The position numbers and the translations under genes were made by a program. 35,578 nucleotides of DNA. Source: Verrucomicrobiota bacterium. Lineage in GTDB: Bacteria; Verrucomicrobiota; Kiritimatiellia; RFP12; UBA1067. The notes under the pieces were generated by a model, which was not told the origin of the DNA, searched no databases, and was given only the letters and a program-made list of their open reading frames with translations. The stretch is taken from NCBI GenBank assembly GCA_016288465.1, contig JAEEZC010000228.1:1-35578 (forward strand), written 5' to 3'. Positions 8,441 to 16,745 of this stretch are shown here, in pieces (position 1 is the stretch's first letter; each line of letters starts with the position of its first letter).

Positions 8441-8551
8441 ATCGGGCAGGAGGGCAACGCTCAAGCGCCAAAATGCGCGAATTCCGCGAGGGGGCTCGCC
8501 GAGGCTCGGCAGCCCGGGCGAAAATTGGGGAACCTCCACTTTGAAACCCTG

Positions 8552-8580
8552 TTGCATGGCAGTGATAGGTTTTGTATAAT
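8552..8580 (+). promoter_or_regulatory. Consensus sigma70-type promoter of the sigma/anti-sigma operon
   Basis: TTGCAT at 8552-8557, a 17-bp spacer, and TATAAT at 8575-8580. This is one of the best promoters in the window, about 80 nt upstream of the ECF sigma start. It suggests housekeeping transcription of the regulator rather than pure autoregulation. Confidence 0.7.
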
Positions 8581-8660
8581 ATCGCGCAAAGAAGGAATTA
8601 TGGCATGAAAAGTCAGAATCCCTCTATCCTTTTTGGGCATAAGCGCATCCTACTTGAAAA

Positions 8661-9227
8661 GTGGAAGTTTGGGAGGACATCGCTGCCAATGCCGAGGCTG
8701 GGGCAAGGCGGCTTGTCGCCGAGTATGGCGACAGGCTGTTTAGTGCCGCCGTTCGCATTTGCGGCAATGAAAGCGATGCGGAGGATCTCGTGTTCCGCAC
8801 GCTCTCCCATGCCATCGTCAAAATAAGGCAATACGGCAACCGCTGTTCGTTCTTCTCGTGGCTGTACAGCATCCTTGCGAACTTCCATCGGATGGACATG
8901 CGCAAGAAGGGTGCTGCCGCCATCGTCCTCTGCGATGAACTTCCCGAAATAGAGGATTTTGCGCCAAATCCGGCGGATCGGCTCGATTTCCAGACGGAAG
9001 CGGATGTCGTCCGAGAAGCGACCGCGCAGCTGCCGGAGCCGCTTCGTGAAATCATAGTGCTTCGCTACTTCGAGGACTTGAGCCTGCGCGAGATTTCCGC
9101 GTTGCTGAAGCTTCCGCTCACCACGGTCAAGTTCCGTCTGCATTTCGCCAAGAGGAAACTTCGTGCGAAACTAAGACTATCCTTTCGCGGAGAAACCGCA
9201 TCTTACGGAGCAGAGGCAGCACAATGA
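8661..9227 (+). CDS. ECF-family RNA polymerase sigma factor
   Basis: A 188-aa sigma factor with region 2 ('RLFSAAVRICGNESDAEDLVFRTLSHAI', then 'SFFSWLYSILANFHRMD') and region 4 ('LPEPLREIIVLRYFEDLSLREISALLKLPLTTVKFRLHFAKRKL', a helix-turn-helix that binds the -35 element). GTG 8661 is the first usable start after an in-frame TGA at 8655-8657; its ribosome site is poor. The gene overlaps the next by 4 nt (ATGA). That next gene begins with a zinc-binding anti-sigma domain, so the two form a regulator pair. The direct targets are unknown; the surface protein encoded immediately downstream and the secreted enzymes that follow are natural candidates. Confidence 0.9.
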   Translation: MEVWEDIAANAEAGARRLVAEYGDRLFSAAVRICGNESDAEDLVFRTLSHAIVKIRQYGNRCSFFSWLYSILANFHRMDMRKKGAAAIVLCDELPEIEDFAPNPADRLDFQTEADVVREATAQLPEPLREIIVLRYFEDLSLREISALLKLPLTTVKFRLHFAKRKLRAKLRLSFRGETASYGAEAAQ

Positions 9228-12115
9228 ACTGCAAAGAGGCCATAGAACTTGCCGAGGAGGCGATGGACAGGGATTTGCCGCGCGCCGTCAAGCGCCGGTT
9301 GGATCTGCACCTGTCGCACTGCGAATCATGCCGTCGGCTTTTCGAGACCGAACGCGCCGAACACGTGCGCTGGTTCCGCATTTTCAACGACCCTGCCTTC
9401 ATGCGCAGCCTGCCGCCCGGTTTCGCGGACCGTCTGGCCGAGGCGGCGCTCGTGAACCGTCCCGGTTTTTGGTTCCGCATCCCGCGTTGGCTGAAGAGGG
9501 TGGCGTGCCTTGCGCTGCTCCTTTCGGGTGTAGCTTATGCGGCGGTTGTCGCAAGGCCGAGACAGGTGGAACCTATTGGTCCGATTGAAGACCCTGTAAT
9601 GGATTTTGGAAAGCTTCCGTGTGACGAAACGCTCCAAGAAGAGGAAACTCAAATGAACATACAAAAGACTCTAACCGCTGCGGCGTCTGCTGTCGTGCTG
9701 ACCGCAACCGCCTTTGACTATCCGGTCTATACGGTAACGACTTCGGGCGATGGCACCACCAGCCTTGCTTCCGCGCAGGTGGAGGTCGTTTCGGCGGAAG
9801 GGGCTACGCCTGAGACGGTGGCGTTCTCGTCGCTTACATTGAGTTCGGGTACGTTCCGCAAAAAAGGCACGGGTTTCCTTATGTCGGCGGATGGGATGGC
9901 GTCGTTCACCGGAACGGTTCTCGTCGAGGAGGGGGCGTGGATATCGACGAAGCTTGGCCACCTCGGCAGAAGCGCGTCAACAACCGACAGGTCGGCGGTG
10001 GTCGTCTCCAACGGCGCATCGATCGTGTTCGACATTCCCGACAGCGCAACCGCAGCTTTCCGCCATAACATTACGCTTGGAGGCGTTGGCTACAACGGCA
10101 TGGGTGCGGTATGCATGAACAGCCCTGGCCCAAACACTTCGGCAAGCAAACCTCTTTTCCGCAATTCGACATGGACGATGACGGACGATGCCACAATAAA
10201 ACTGCTCAACCGCACTGACAAGCCGCTATGCACCTGGTACGTCACATTCGCTATGAACGGACACACGCTTACATTTTCAGGTTTCGGCGATGTCACCGGC
10301 TCTACATATAACCGTACTTATCTGTTCAACTCAGCATTTTCTGGAACTGTCGGACACATTGTGCTAGACAGTGCCCGCTTGTACTACTACAATTACGACA
10401 CAGCCACCTCTACCTATACGTTCACGGGATCAAGCGCGAATACACTCACCATCAGAGGCGGAGACGGAAACAGGACACGAAATGATGCATGGCTCTATAC
10501 CGGCAACATGACGCAACCTTCGCCATGGACTCTTGTCTTTGAAGGCAGTGGTGTTCTCTCTTCGGGAAGTGGGACGTGGGGAACGACAAACACAATCCCG
10601 CAAGCCGGATGGGCGGGTCCCGTTGTGCTGTCGAGTGAAAACGCTTTCGTCACCGGCGGTTCGACAAACTCCTATTCTTTCCTTAATACTGTTTCGGGCA
10701 ATGGTGGACTGCAATGTTCGCGTGGACAGCAGATCAACCTCGTTAACGGCGGCAACTCGTTCAAGGGCGAGGTGAAGATCAATGCAAGCCGTGATTCCAA
10801 CCATGATGGCGAACTGCGCGTGTTCTGGAATGGTGCGCTGCCCAAGGACAGCGCGGGGGCTACGCTCTATAACAGCGACCTTACGTTGATGTACAGCCAT
10901 GACTACCAATTGCCGTTGCTGACCTTTGATGTGGCAGATGGCAAGACCAAGAAATTCTCCGGCGGCACGAACGGCGTGGTGCGTTCGTTCAGGAAGACGG
11001 GTGCGGGTGTGTTGGACATGACCTCGCCCCTGACGGTGACGGGCGTGACGGAACTTGCGGGCGGCACATTGCGCCTTCCCTGCGACCGGGCGGGACTGGT
11101 GTTCGGCGCAGAGTTTCATGGGGACGACCTGACCTCAAGCGTCGGCAACATTGACAATGTCATCACTAACTGTGTTGAGCTGGGGACAGACCTGATGTAC
11201 ACGGATGACCTTGTCAAGTGGCAGAGACTTGACTCGACGCCATATAACCGGCGGCGTCTCTTTACATACCACGGTTACATTTGGAACAGGACGAACGAAC
11301 CGCAGACCTGGACATTCGCCGCCCAGATTGTGAGTGGGATGCAGATATTCATCGACGGGGTGCAACAGAATTGGACAGGTGTATCGTCATGGTACAATTT
11401 CTACAATGACAAGAAGGTTGGCTTTATGACCTTCAGCAATGTGTCGCCTGGATGGCACAGGCTGGACGTCCGTGCGTACGCCACACAGGCGGATTCCGGG
11501 TATGGCCTTTTGGCGAATCGCATTGGCGGTGTTGACAAAATCGAGAACGCCACATGGCAGGCCGACCTTGGCCTTGCCATCGACCGGCAGGGGCGCGGCA
11601 GCACGAACTGCGAGGACTACGAGAAGCTTGTTGATCCGGGCGACGGCTCTTTCCTGACGGTAGTGCCCGGCAATGCGGAAAATGCGGAGGGCGTGATCGC
11701 GCACATGCCGAAGTTCGACCATCTGAAGTTCACCGGCGGAACGCTCGATGTGCGCGGCAGCGACATAACGGTGCCGGTCCTGGAGGGCGTGAACGGCGAG
11801 GTGGCGAACTCCAACGCCTACTTCCCGGGCGGCTCTCTGACTGTCGGCCGGAAATGGATCGTTCCTTCTTCCGTCGGCAAGACGCTGACGATTGCGTGCA
11901 AGCTGAAGTTTGCCGCAGGTGCGGCGCTCGAGTGCGATTTCACGAATCTGCCGCACGGCGAATACACGCTTGCGACCGCGGCAGGCGGCATCGACGGAGT
12001 GCCTGCCTTCGACACTGCGGCCAACCGTGGGTGGCACCTCGTCAAGGGAACCGCCAATGGCGTGGATTCGCTCAAGCTCTTCTGGCAGCCCGGCATGATG
12101 ATAGTGATCCACTGA
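9224..12115 (+). CDS. Zinc-finger anti-sigma factor reading in frame into a secreted beta-strand/PA14-like surface protein
   Basis: One uninterrupted 963-aa frame with two parts. Residues 1-142 are an anti-sigma factor: ZAS motif H29-x3-C33-x2-C36, then a single membrane helix near residues 91-109 ('VACLALLLSGVAYAAVVA') and a short acidic tail. Residue 144 (ATG 9653) then starts what looks like a fresh signal peptide (MNIQKTLTAAASAVVLTATA) with its own ribosome site, followed by about 800 residues of secreted protein. That part is Ser/Thr/Gly/Asn-rich with autotransporter-associated strand signatures ('TVSGNGGLQ', 'FRKTGAGVLDMTSPLTVTGVTELAGGTLRL') and a PA14-like region at about residues 630-760 of the whole frame ('WTFAAQIVSGMQIFIDG', 'VSPGWHRLDVRAYA'). 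No C-terminal beta-barrel is seen. Either a real fusion that couples a surface sensor to the sigma factor, or two genes whose separating stop has been lost. Confidence 0.8.
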   Translation: MNCKEAIELAEEAMDRDLPRAVKRRLDLHLSHCESCRRLFETERAEHVRWFRIFNDPAFMRSLPPGFADRLAEAALVNRPGFWFRIPRWLKRVACLALLLSGVAYAAVVARPRQVEPIGPIEDPVMDFGKLPCDETLQEEETQMNIQKTLTAAASAVVLTATAFDYPVYTVTTSGDGTTSLASAQVEVVSAEGATPETVAFSSLTLSSGTFRKKGTGFLMSADGMASFTGTVLVEEGAWISTKLGHLGRSASTTDRSAVVVSNGASIVFDIPDSATAAFRHNITLGGVGYNGMGAVCMNSPGPNTSASKPLFRNSTWTMTDDATIKLLNRTDKPLCTWYVTFAMNGHTLTFSGFGDVTGSTYNRTYLFNSAFSGTVGHIVLDSARLYYYNYDTATSTYTFTGSSANTLTIRGGDGNRTRNDAWLYTGNMTQPSPWTLVFEGSGVLSSGSGTWGTTNTIPQAGWAGPVVLSSENAFVTGGSTNSYSFLNTVSGNGGLQCSRGQQINLVNGGNSFKGEVKINASRDSNHDGELRVFWNGALPKDSAGATLYNSDLTLMYSHDYQLPLLTFDVADGKTKKFSGGTNGVVRSFRKTGAGVLDMTSPLTVTGVTELAGGTLRLPCDRAGLVFGAEFHGDDLTSSVGNIDNVITNCVELGTDLMYTDDLVKWQRLDSTPYNRRRLFTYHGYIWNRTNEPQTWTFAAQIVSGMQIFIDGVQQNWTGVSSWYNFYNDKKVGFMTFSNVSPGWHRLDVRAYATQADSGYGLLANRIGGVDKIENATWQADLGLAIDRQGRGSTNCEDYEKLVDPGDGSFLTVVPGNAENAEGVIAHMPKFDHLKFTGGTLDVRGSDITVPVLEGVNGEVANSNAYFPGGSLTVGRKWIVPSSVGKTLTIACKLKFAAGAALECDFTNLPHGEYTLATAAGGIDGVPAFDTAANRGWHLVKGTANGVDSLKLFWQPGMMIVIH
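9641..9655 (+). promoter_or_regulatory. Internal ribosome site and ATG for the secreted part
   Basis: GAGGA at 9641-9645 lies 7 nt before ATG 9653, which begins a signal-peptide-like sequence. This supports separate translation of an 820-aa secreted protein (9653-12115) as well as, or instead of, the long fusion. Confidence 0.6.
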
Positions 12116-12141
12116 CGGCGATGCCGGAAATATGGCATAAT
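12112..12141 (+). promoter_or_regulatory. Possible promoter of the propeller/GH-CE15 pair
   Basis: CTGACG at 12112-12117, an 18-bp spacer, and CATAAT at 12136-12141. It overlaps the end of the preceding gene. The match to consensus is moderate. Confidence 0.4.
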
Positions 12142-12156
12142 CTCGTAATCCGAGGC

Positions 12157-12186
12157 AACCGGTAACGGTCTCTGAACCGTCCGGTT
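12157..12186 (+). other. Leader hairpin or terminator upstream of the propeller-like gene
   Basis: AACCGG-TA-ACGGT, loop CTCTGA, ACCGT-CCGGTT: a stem of about 11 bp with a small bulge. It is not followed by Ts. It may end transcription of the surface-protein gene or structure the 5' leader of the next gene. Confidence 0.4.
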
Positions 12187-12213
12187 CCGGACCGGGAAAG
12201 GAATGAACGACAG

Positions 12214-13140
12214 ATGAAATGCATGATGTTTATGATGGCCGTCGGAATATCGGCGGGAACCGCGTTGGCGTGGGAGGTGCCGAACTGGGCCACCATCGTC
12301 ACGGAGCCGGGCGCGATCCAGGAGCAGTACGGCAGCACGAAGAAATGGTGCGGACACGTCCAGGGTATGTGCGTCAGCTCCAATGCCATCTACTTCTCGT
12401 TCCATGACCAGATTGTGAAGACGGACTGGTACGGACGGCTTCTGGACCGCGCCCCCGTCGATCCGCACAGCGGCGACATCTGCATCTGGAACGGCAAGCT
12501 CTATACGGGCGTGTGGCTCAGGCCCAAGGCGAAGGGTGAGAAAGCCTGTGGAGCCATCTGCGTGTACGACGCCGAAACGCTGAAGCTTCTCAAGGAGCAG
12601 AAGGTAGAGTCGAAGGATGCGGGGGTCGACGGCATCACCTGCCTTGACGGCGTCATCTACCTCGCCATGGGCGCAACCGGCAAATACGACCCCGTCAAGA
12701 AGTGCGGGCGCACATGCTGGTACTGCAAGTTCAACGCCGAGACGCTGGAGCAGATCGGCGAGCCGTTCGGCGTGGACCACGGAGACCATTCGGAGTGCGG
12801 TTCGCAGAACATGACGACCGACGGCAAATACATCTATTCCAGCCACTACACCTACGACGAGGCGGAGCGGACGCCGAACGTGGTCGTGCACGACAAGGAC
12901 ACGTTCAAGGTTGTCGCCAAGTACAGGTTTGGCTGGAACCACGGCATCGACGTGGTCCCGGGCGGCAAGGATGGCGCGGTGCGCTTCGCCTGGGTGTTCA
13001 CGCCAAACTGGATCGGCAGGCTTTGCAAGAAGCAGAAGCTTCCTATTTACGGCATCGTCCAGTTCGTGGAACTGAAGGACGGACAGGTCTACGACTTCAC
13101 CATGCGCGGCGGCGGATTCACTAAGGAGATAGAGCGTTGA
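12214..13140 (+). CDS. Secreted protein of unknown function, probable beta-propeller
   Basis: A 308-aa protein with a signal peptide (MKCMMFMMAVGISAGTALA, cut before WEVP). The mature part shows repeating short units typical of a propeller fold: 'QGMCVSSNAIYFSFHDQIVKTDWYG', 'GDICIWNGKLYTGVWL', 'DGITCLDGVIYLAMGA' and 'QNMTTDGKYIYSSHYTY', each pairing 'x.YI/LY' with a charged loop. Several Cys (for example WCGHVQGMC and CGRTCWYC) could form disulfides. No catalytic motif is recognised; the glutaminyl cyclase-type propellers look superficially similar. The gene is joined to the GH-CE15 gene by a TTGA overlap, so the two proteins are probably made together, and a role in handling plant polysaccharide fragments is a reasonable guess. 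Confidence 0.7.
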   Translation: MKCMMFMMAVGISAGTALAWEVPNWATIVTEPGAIQEQYGSTKKWCGHVQGMCVSSNAIYFSFHDQIVKTDWYGRLLDRAPVDPHSGDICIWNGKLYTGVWLRPKAKGEKACGAICVYDAETLKLLKEQKVESKDAGVDGITCLDGVIYLAMGATGKYDPVKKCGRTCWYCKFNAETLEQIGEPFGVDHGDHSECGSQNMTTDGKYIYSSHYTYDEAERTPNVVVHDKDTFKVVAKYRFGWNHGIDVVPGGKDGAVRFAWVFTPNWIGRLCKKQKLPIYGIVQFVELKDGQVYDFTMRGGGFTKEIER

Positions 13141-16100
13141 AGCCTTTGACTATCATTGTGGCGCTGTCTGCGTGGGCAGCGTTCGCCGGGGTGCCGGTGG
13201 AACTGAAGAATGCGGGGTTCCACGAGACGGACGGGAAGGGGGGCGCTGTCGGCTGGAGCCACCATCCGAACTGGCATGCCGAGAAGGCCGGGCACAACGG
13301 CTCCGGCGCGCTCGTGTGGGAATGCGCGGCGGAAAGCGACGTGAAGAACGGCGGGCCGGGGCAGGAAGTGCAGCTGAAGCCCGGCAAACGCTACGACTTC
13401 TCCGCCATATTCAAGCCTGACGGAGTGGTCACGCAGCGCAAGTCGGTCCATCAGGGGCTTACGCTTTATGTAGAAGGCTACGACGCCAACGGCAAGTGGA
13501 TGTTTGGCGACATGGCTCGTCCGCCAGCAGCAGGCAAGTCTGATGAATGGATCAAGATCGAGGGCTTGACTCGCGAAATTCCAGATGGTGTCGCGAAGGC
13601 GTACTTCAGGGTGATTGCAAAGCGGTGCGTTTCGGGGCGTGGCGCGGTCGATAACGTGTATCTCGCCGAACGCGAGACGGTTGCTGTTGAAGGAGTGTTT
13701 CCGCATGTGTACCGCCGCGAATCGACGGGTGGGCCTGTGCGCTTCTCGGCTTCCATCAACACCGATGTGCATGAGAACAAGCTAGAGGATTATTCGGCGA
13801 AGTTCACGTATGTGGCGGCGGATGGCCGTCGCATGACGGCGCAGGGTGAGTTGGCATCTCCTGTCGAGGCTGTGGCTACGCTTGATACGTCGCTCTTCGC
13901 GTTCGGCACGAACGATGTCGTCTGTACGCTCTTCCTCAAGGGCAAGGAACTTGGTTCCGCGAAGGTTCCGTTCGCGCATCTCGCGAAGCCCGCGCCGCGC
14001 CGCGTGTACATCGACCGCCACCTTCGCGCCATCGTAGACGGCAAGCCGTTCTTCCCGTTCGGCATGTGCTACTGGGGCGAGGTCACTAAGGAAGGGCTTG
14101 AACGGTATGCCGAGGGTCCGTTCAACTGCGTGAACACCGACTGGAGCATGCAGCCGGAGCAGCTTGAGCTCTGCCGCGAAAAGGGTCTGCTTGCCATCTG
14201 CGGCCTCGAAAAGGGATTTGACGAACCGGACGAAGGCCAGTCGTGGCTCACGGAGCGCGTGAACGCCATGAAAAACCATCCGGCTGTCATGGGCTGGTTC
14301 GTGAGCGACGAACAGCCGATTGCGGACATTCCCAAGATGAGGCGTCGGCAGGGATGGATGGAGACTCTGGACCCGAACCATCCGACTTGGTTTGCGCTGG
14401 ACACCGTGCGCGAGGCCAGACACTATCTCGGCACTGCGGACGTAATGGGGCTTGATCCCTATCCGATCCCGACAAAGCCAATCGGACTCGTCCATTCGAC
14501 GACCTGCCGAGGCGTCACGAACACATTTGGTGCGATGGCAAACTGGCAGTTCCCGCAGGCGTTTGGCTGGGGCTGGCTCAAGCGTCGCGAGACGAAGGGG
14601 CAGCGCGCGCCCACGCAGAAGGAAATGGCGAACATGGGCTGGCAGGCAATCGCCGGCGGCGCGAACGGTCTCATATTCTATGCCTACCAACACCTCTCCG
14701 AGCCTCACGATGACCCAGAAGATGCGTTTGATCCCGCGTGGGCGCGCACGAAGGCGATGGCCGAGGAATTCAGGAAGTACATCGACGTTTTCCTTTCCGT
14801 CGACCCTGCGCCGACGGCGAAAAGCTCCAACGACGACGTGGCGGTGCGCACTTGGCGACACCAAGGCGACACGTATCTCCTTGTCGTGAACTGCACGACG
14901 AACGCTCAGACCGCGACGATAACGCTCTCGGAACCGTTGGGCAAGGACGTCATAGCGGACTTCGCCCCGGCGCCGGACATTGAAGGCAACAAGGTGCGTG
15001 TGGCCCTTGATCCGATATCCTACATGATGCTCCGCGCGAAGAAGTCCCAGAGCGTCTTCGTGCAGGACCGCGAAGTCTTCGTGCACGATGCGAACTACGA
15101 CAAAGACAAGATTCAGCCGTACACACTTGAGAATCCGCTTGCGTTCGCGGACGGGCGGAAGGTGTCGTCCGCCTCGGACTGGAGCGAGCGCCGGCGCGAG
15201 ATACTCGGCATCTTCGCGAAGGAGATGTACGGGGCGGAGCCGCCTCAGCCCGAGACGCTCGTGACCGAGCTTGTCGACGAAAAGGACGCCATTGACGGGC
15301 TCGCCGTGCGCCGCCAGTACAAGATGTGGTTCAAGGCTGACAGAACGGGTCCGTGCATTACGTGGATCATGTGGATACCCAAGCCCGCGAAGAAGCCTGT
15401 GCCGATCATATCCTTTCTCAACTACCGAGGCAACCACGAGCTTGTGCCCGACGAGGACATACCTGTGCAGCAGGGCTGGACACGCGGCGGTGAGAGGTTT
15501 GGCGTCACGAACTTCACGTCGAGCGCGATGACGCGCGGCGTCATGCAGGACCCTGGCAATCGCAGCGTGTTTCCTGTAGGCATGATCCTGGCGCGCGGGT
15601 ACGCCGTGATGAGCGCATGCTACTGCGAAGTTTCGCCTGATCCCGAAAGAGACGAAAGGGATCCTCGGTTCATGCAGAATCCGTTCGCATATACGGGGGT
15701 GTTCGATCTGTGGGGGCCGCGTGACCCGTCGCGAACGGACAACATCACTGCGCTAGGCGCATGGGCGTGGGCGCTTTCACGAGGGCTGGACCTCGCCGAG
15801 CGCGTTCCCGAGCTGGACGCAAAGCGGGCTGTGGTGACCGGCTGTTCGCGACTTGGCAAGGCGGCGCTCATCGCGGCGGCGAGGGACGAGAGGTTTGCGG
15901 TGTGTGTGCCCAACCAGACGGGCGGCGGCGGCGTGCCGCTTGCGAAGCGCGACTATGGCGAGAACGTCTCAACAGAGAACCGCTACTTCACGCACTGGTA
16001 CTGCCGCGCATATGCGAAGTACGCCGAGGCTCCGTGGAGAGACATGCCGTTCGACCAGCATCTCTTCATTGCCTGCATAGCCCCGCGTGCGCTGCTTGTC

Positions 16101-16349
16101 GAGGGCTTCGACTCCCGCTGGTTCGACACCGAAGGCGAGTATCTTTCCGTCAAAGCCGCTAGTCCCGTGTGGACGTTCCTTGGAAAGGGCGGAATGCCGG
16201 ATGTCGCATGGCCGGCCGACTACGACACGTCCGCAATCGGCCGTCACCTCGGCTACGTTCGCAGGGCGGGAAGCCACGGTCTGTCGGCATGCGACTGGAC
16301 GTGGCTGATGGACTTCGCAGACGGCGTATTCGGAGATCCTCGCAGATAG
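13137..16349 (+). CDS. Secreted bimodular enzyme: clan GH-A-like glycoside hydrolase fused to CE15 glucuronoyl esterase
   Basis: A 1070-aa protein starting at TTG 13137, which overlaps the previous stop and has AAGGAG about 9 nt upstream; the signal peptide is KPLTIIVALSAWAAFAG. Residues about 20-190 look like a galactose-binding/CBM jelly-roll ('GKRYDFSAIFKPDG', 'KAYFRVIAKRC'). Residues about 300-560 form a barrel beginning 'FFPFGMCYWG', with a probable acid/base Glu392 in 'GWFVSDEQP'. From about residue 660 the sequence is a CE15 alpha/beta hydrolase: nucleophile Ser904 in GCSRLGKAA and catalytic His1047 in 'AGSHGL'. The classical acid position ('NESG' in related enzymes) is Gln927 ('NQTGGGG'); Asp992 in 'GFDSRWFDTEGE' sits where some bacterial CE15 enzymes carry a replacement acid. 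CE15 enzymes cleave ester links between glucuronoxylan and lignin. The fusion suggests coupled ester and glycoside cleavage. Confidence 0.85.
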   Translation: MKPLTIIVALSAWAAFAGVPVELKNAGFHETDGKGGAVGWSHHPNWHAEKAGHNGSGALVWECAAESDVKNGGPGQEVQLKPGKRYDFSAIFKPDGVVTQRKSVHQGLTLYVEGYDANGKWMFGDMARPPAAGKSDEWIKIEGLTREIPDGVAKAYFRVIAKRCVSGRGAVDNVYLAERETVAVEGVFPHVYRRESTGGPVRFSASINTDVHENKLEDYSAKFTYVAADGRRMTAQGELASPVEAVATLDTSLFAFGTNDVVCTLFLKGKELGSAKVPFAHLAKPAPRRVYIDRHLRAIVDGKPFFPFGMCYWGEVTKEGLERYAEGPFNCVNTDWSMQPEQLELCREKGLLAICGLEKGFDEPDEGQSWLTERVNAMKNHPAVMGWFVSDEQPIADIPKMRRRQGWMETLDPNHPTWFALDTVREARHYLGTADVMGLDPYPIPTKPIGLVHSTTCRGVTNTFGAMANWQFPQAFGWGWLKRRETKGQRAPTQKEMANMGWQAIAGGANGLIFYAYQHLSEPHDDPEDAFDPAWARTKAMAEEFRKYIDVFLSVDPAPTAKSSNDDVAVRTWRHQGDTYLLVVNCTTNAQTATITLSEPLGKDVIADFAPAPDIEGNKVRVALDPISYMMLRAKKSQSVFVQDREVFVHDANYDKDKIQPYTLENPLAFADGRKVSSASDWSERRREILGIFAKEMYGAEPPQPETLVTELVDEKDAIDGLAVRRQYKMWFKADRTGPCITWIMWIPKPAKKPVPIISFLNYRGNHELVPDEDIPVQQGWTRGGERFGVTNFTSSAMTRGVMQDPGNRSVFPVGMILARGYAVMSACYCEVSPDPERDERDPRFMQNPFAYTGVFDLWGPRDPSRTDNITALGAWAWALSRGLDLAERVPELDAKRAVVTGCSRLGKAALIAAARDERFAVCVPNQTGGGGVPLAKRDYGENVSTENRYFTHWYCRAYAKYAEAPWRDMPFDQHLFIACIAPRALLVEGFDSRWFDTEGEYLSVKAASPVWTFLGKGGMPDVAWPADYDTSAIGRHLGYVRRAGSHGLSACDWTWLMDFADGVFGDPRR

Positions 16350-16525
16350 CTTTAAGGGGGACAGGCCTTGCATGGTTTCTGCCTGATTCCGGCTTCGCGC
16401 CAGTGCAGAGCGTGGTTGCAGTCGCATATCTTCTGGCCATTGTCGGCATGTGCGGCATGTTCTATCCGTGGCGGATAGAGAAGGCGCTAGCTTTGGTCTT
16501 TCGCCGCAAACCCGTCAGCGCCTGA
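16350..16525 (+). pseudogene. Possible C-terminal remnant of a membrane protein
   Basis: After the GH-CE15 stop, a frame ending at TGA 16525 reads 'LAWFLPDSGFAPVQSVVAVA', then 'YLLAIVGMCGMFYPWRIEKA' and 'LALVFRRKPVSA'. It has one hydrophobic helix and a basic tail and looks like the end of a real inner-membrane protein. There is no start codon of its own outside the enzyme gene. It may be a gene remnant left by rearrangement; chance cannot be excluded. Confidence 0.25.
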
Positions 16526-16745
16526 TTGTTGACATCCTCTCCCCGCTGACTTGCTGGCCCTCATCAGGCCCTATCCGTTCCCCGTTCCCCATTCCCCGTT
16601 ACAACAGCAAGCCCTCATGCTGCTGATTGCATCGTTGTATCGTTGCGTGGAGCACGAAGACCTCGTTGCGCCGCGTCACCAGTAAACTCGTCAACCAACC
16701 CGTCAGGTCCCCAACTTGTCAGGGGCAGCCCTGTCGTGTCATGAC
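16526..16745 (+). other. Intergenic, no gene seen; short C-rich repeats
   Basis: Holds GTTCCCC/GTTCCCC/ATTCCCC/GTTA-type short repeats around 16577-16602, and GTCCCCAAC near 16710, which resembles the C-run repeats at 5731-5757. Leads into the conserved flank of the next array. Confidence 0.45.

Larger units (their letters stand above)
8362..8660 (+). other. Intergenic between the RM remnant and the sigma operon
   Basis: No gene seen. It contains a CTTCGC/GCGAAG hairpin (8423-8440), a GC-rich stretch with the self-complementary GCCGAGGCTCGGC (8498-8510), a consensus promoter at 8552-8580, and an untranslated leader of about 75 nt before the sigma-factor start. No remainder of hsdS and no hsdR is recognisable. 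Confidence 0.6.

Noticed and set aside
8498-8510. GCCGAGGCTCGGC as a terminator
   Set aside because: The fold leaves only a 1-3 nt loop, there is no T-run, and it lies directly upstream of a strong promoter rather than after a gene.
8572-8826. Sigma factor starting at the earlier ATG near 8605
   Set aside because: That ATG is in a different frame from the sigma domains; in the sigma frame a TGA lies at 8655-8657 just before GTG 8661.
9653-12115. Complete autotransporter with its own beta-barrel
   Set aside because: The C-terminus ends in ...FWQPGMMIVIH with no barrel-like alternating strands or terminal Phe/Trp, so only the passenger-like part is supported.
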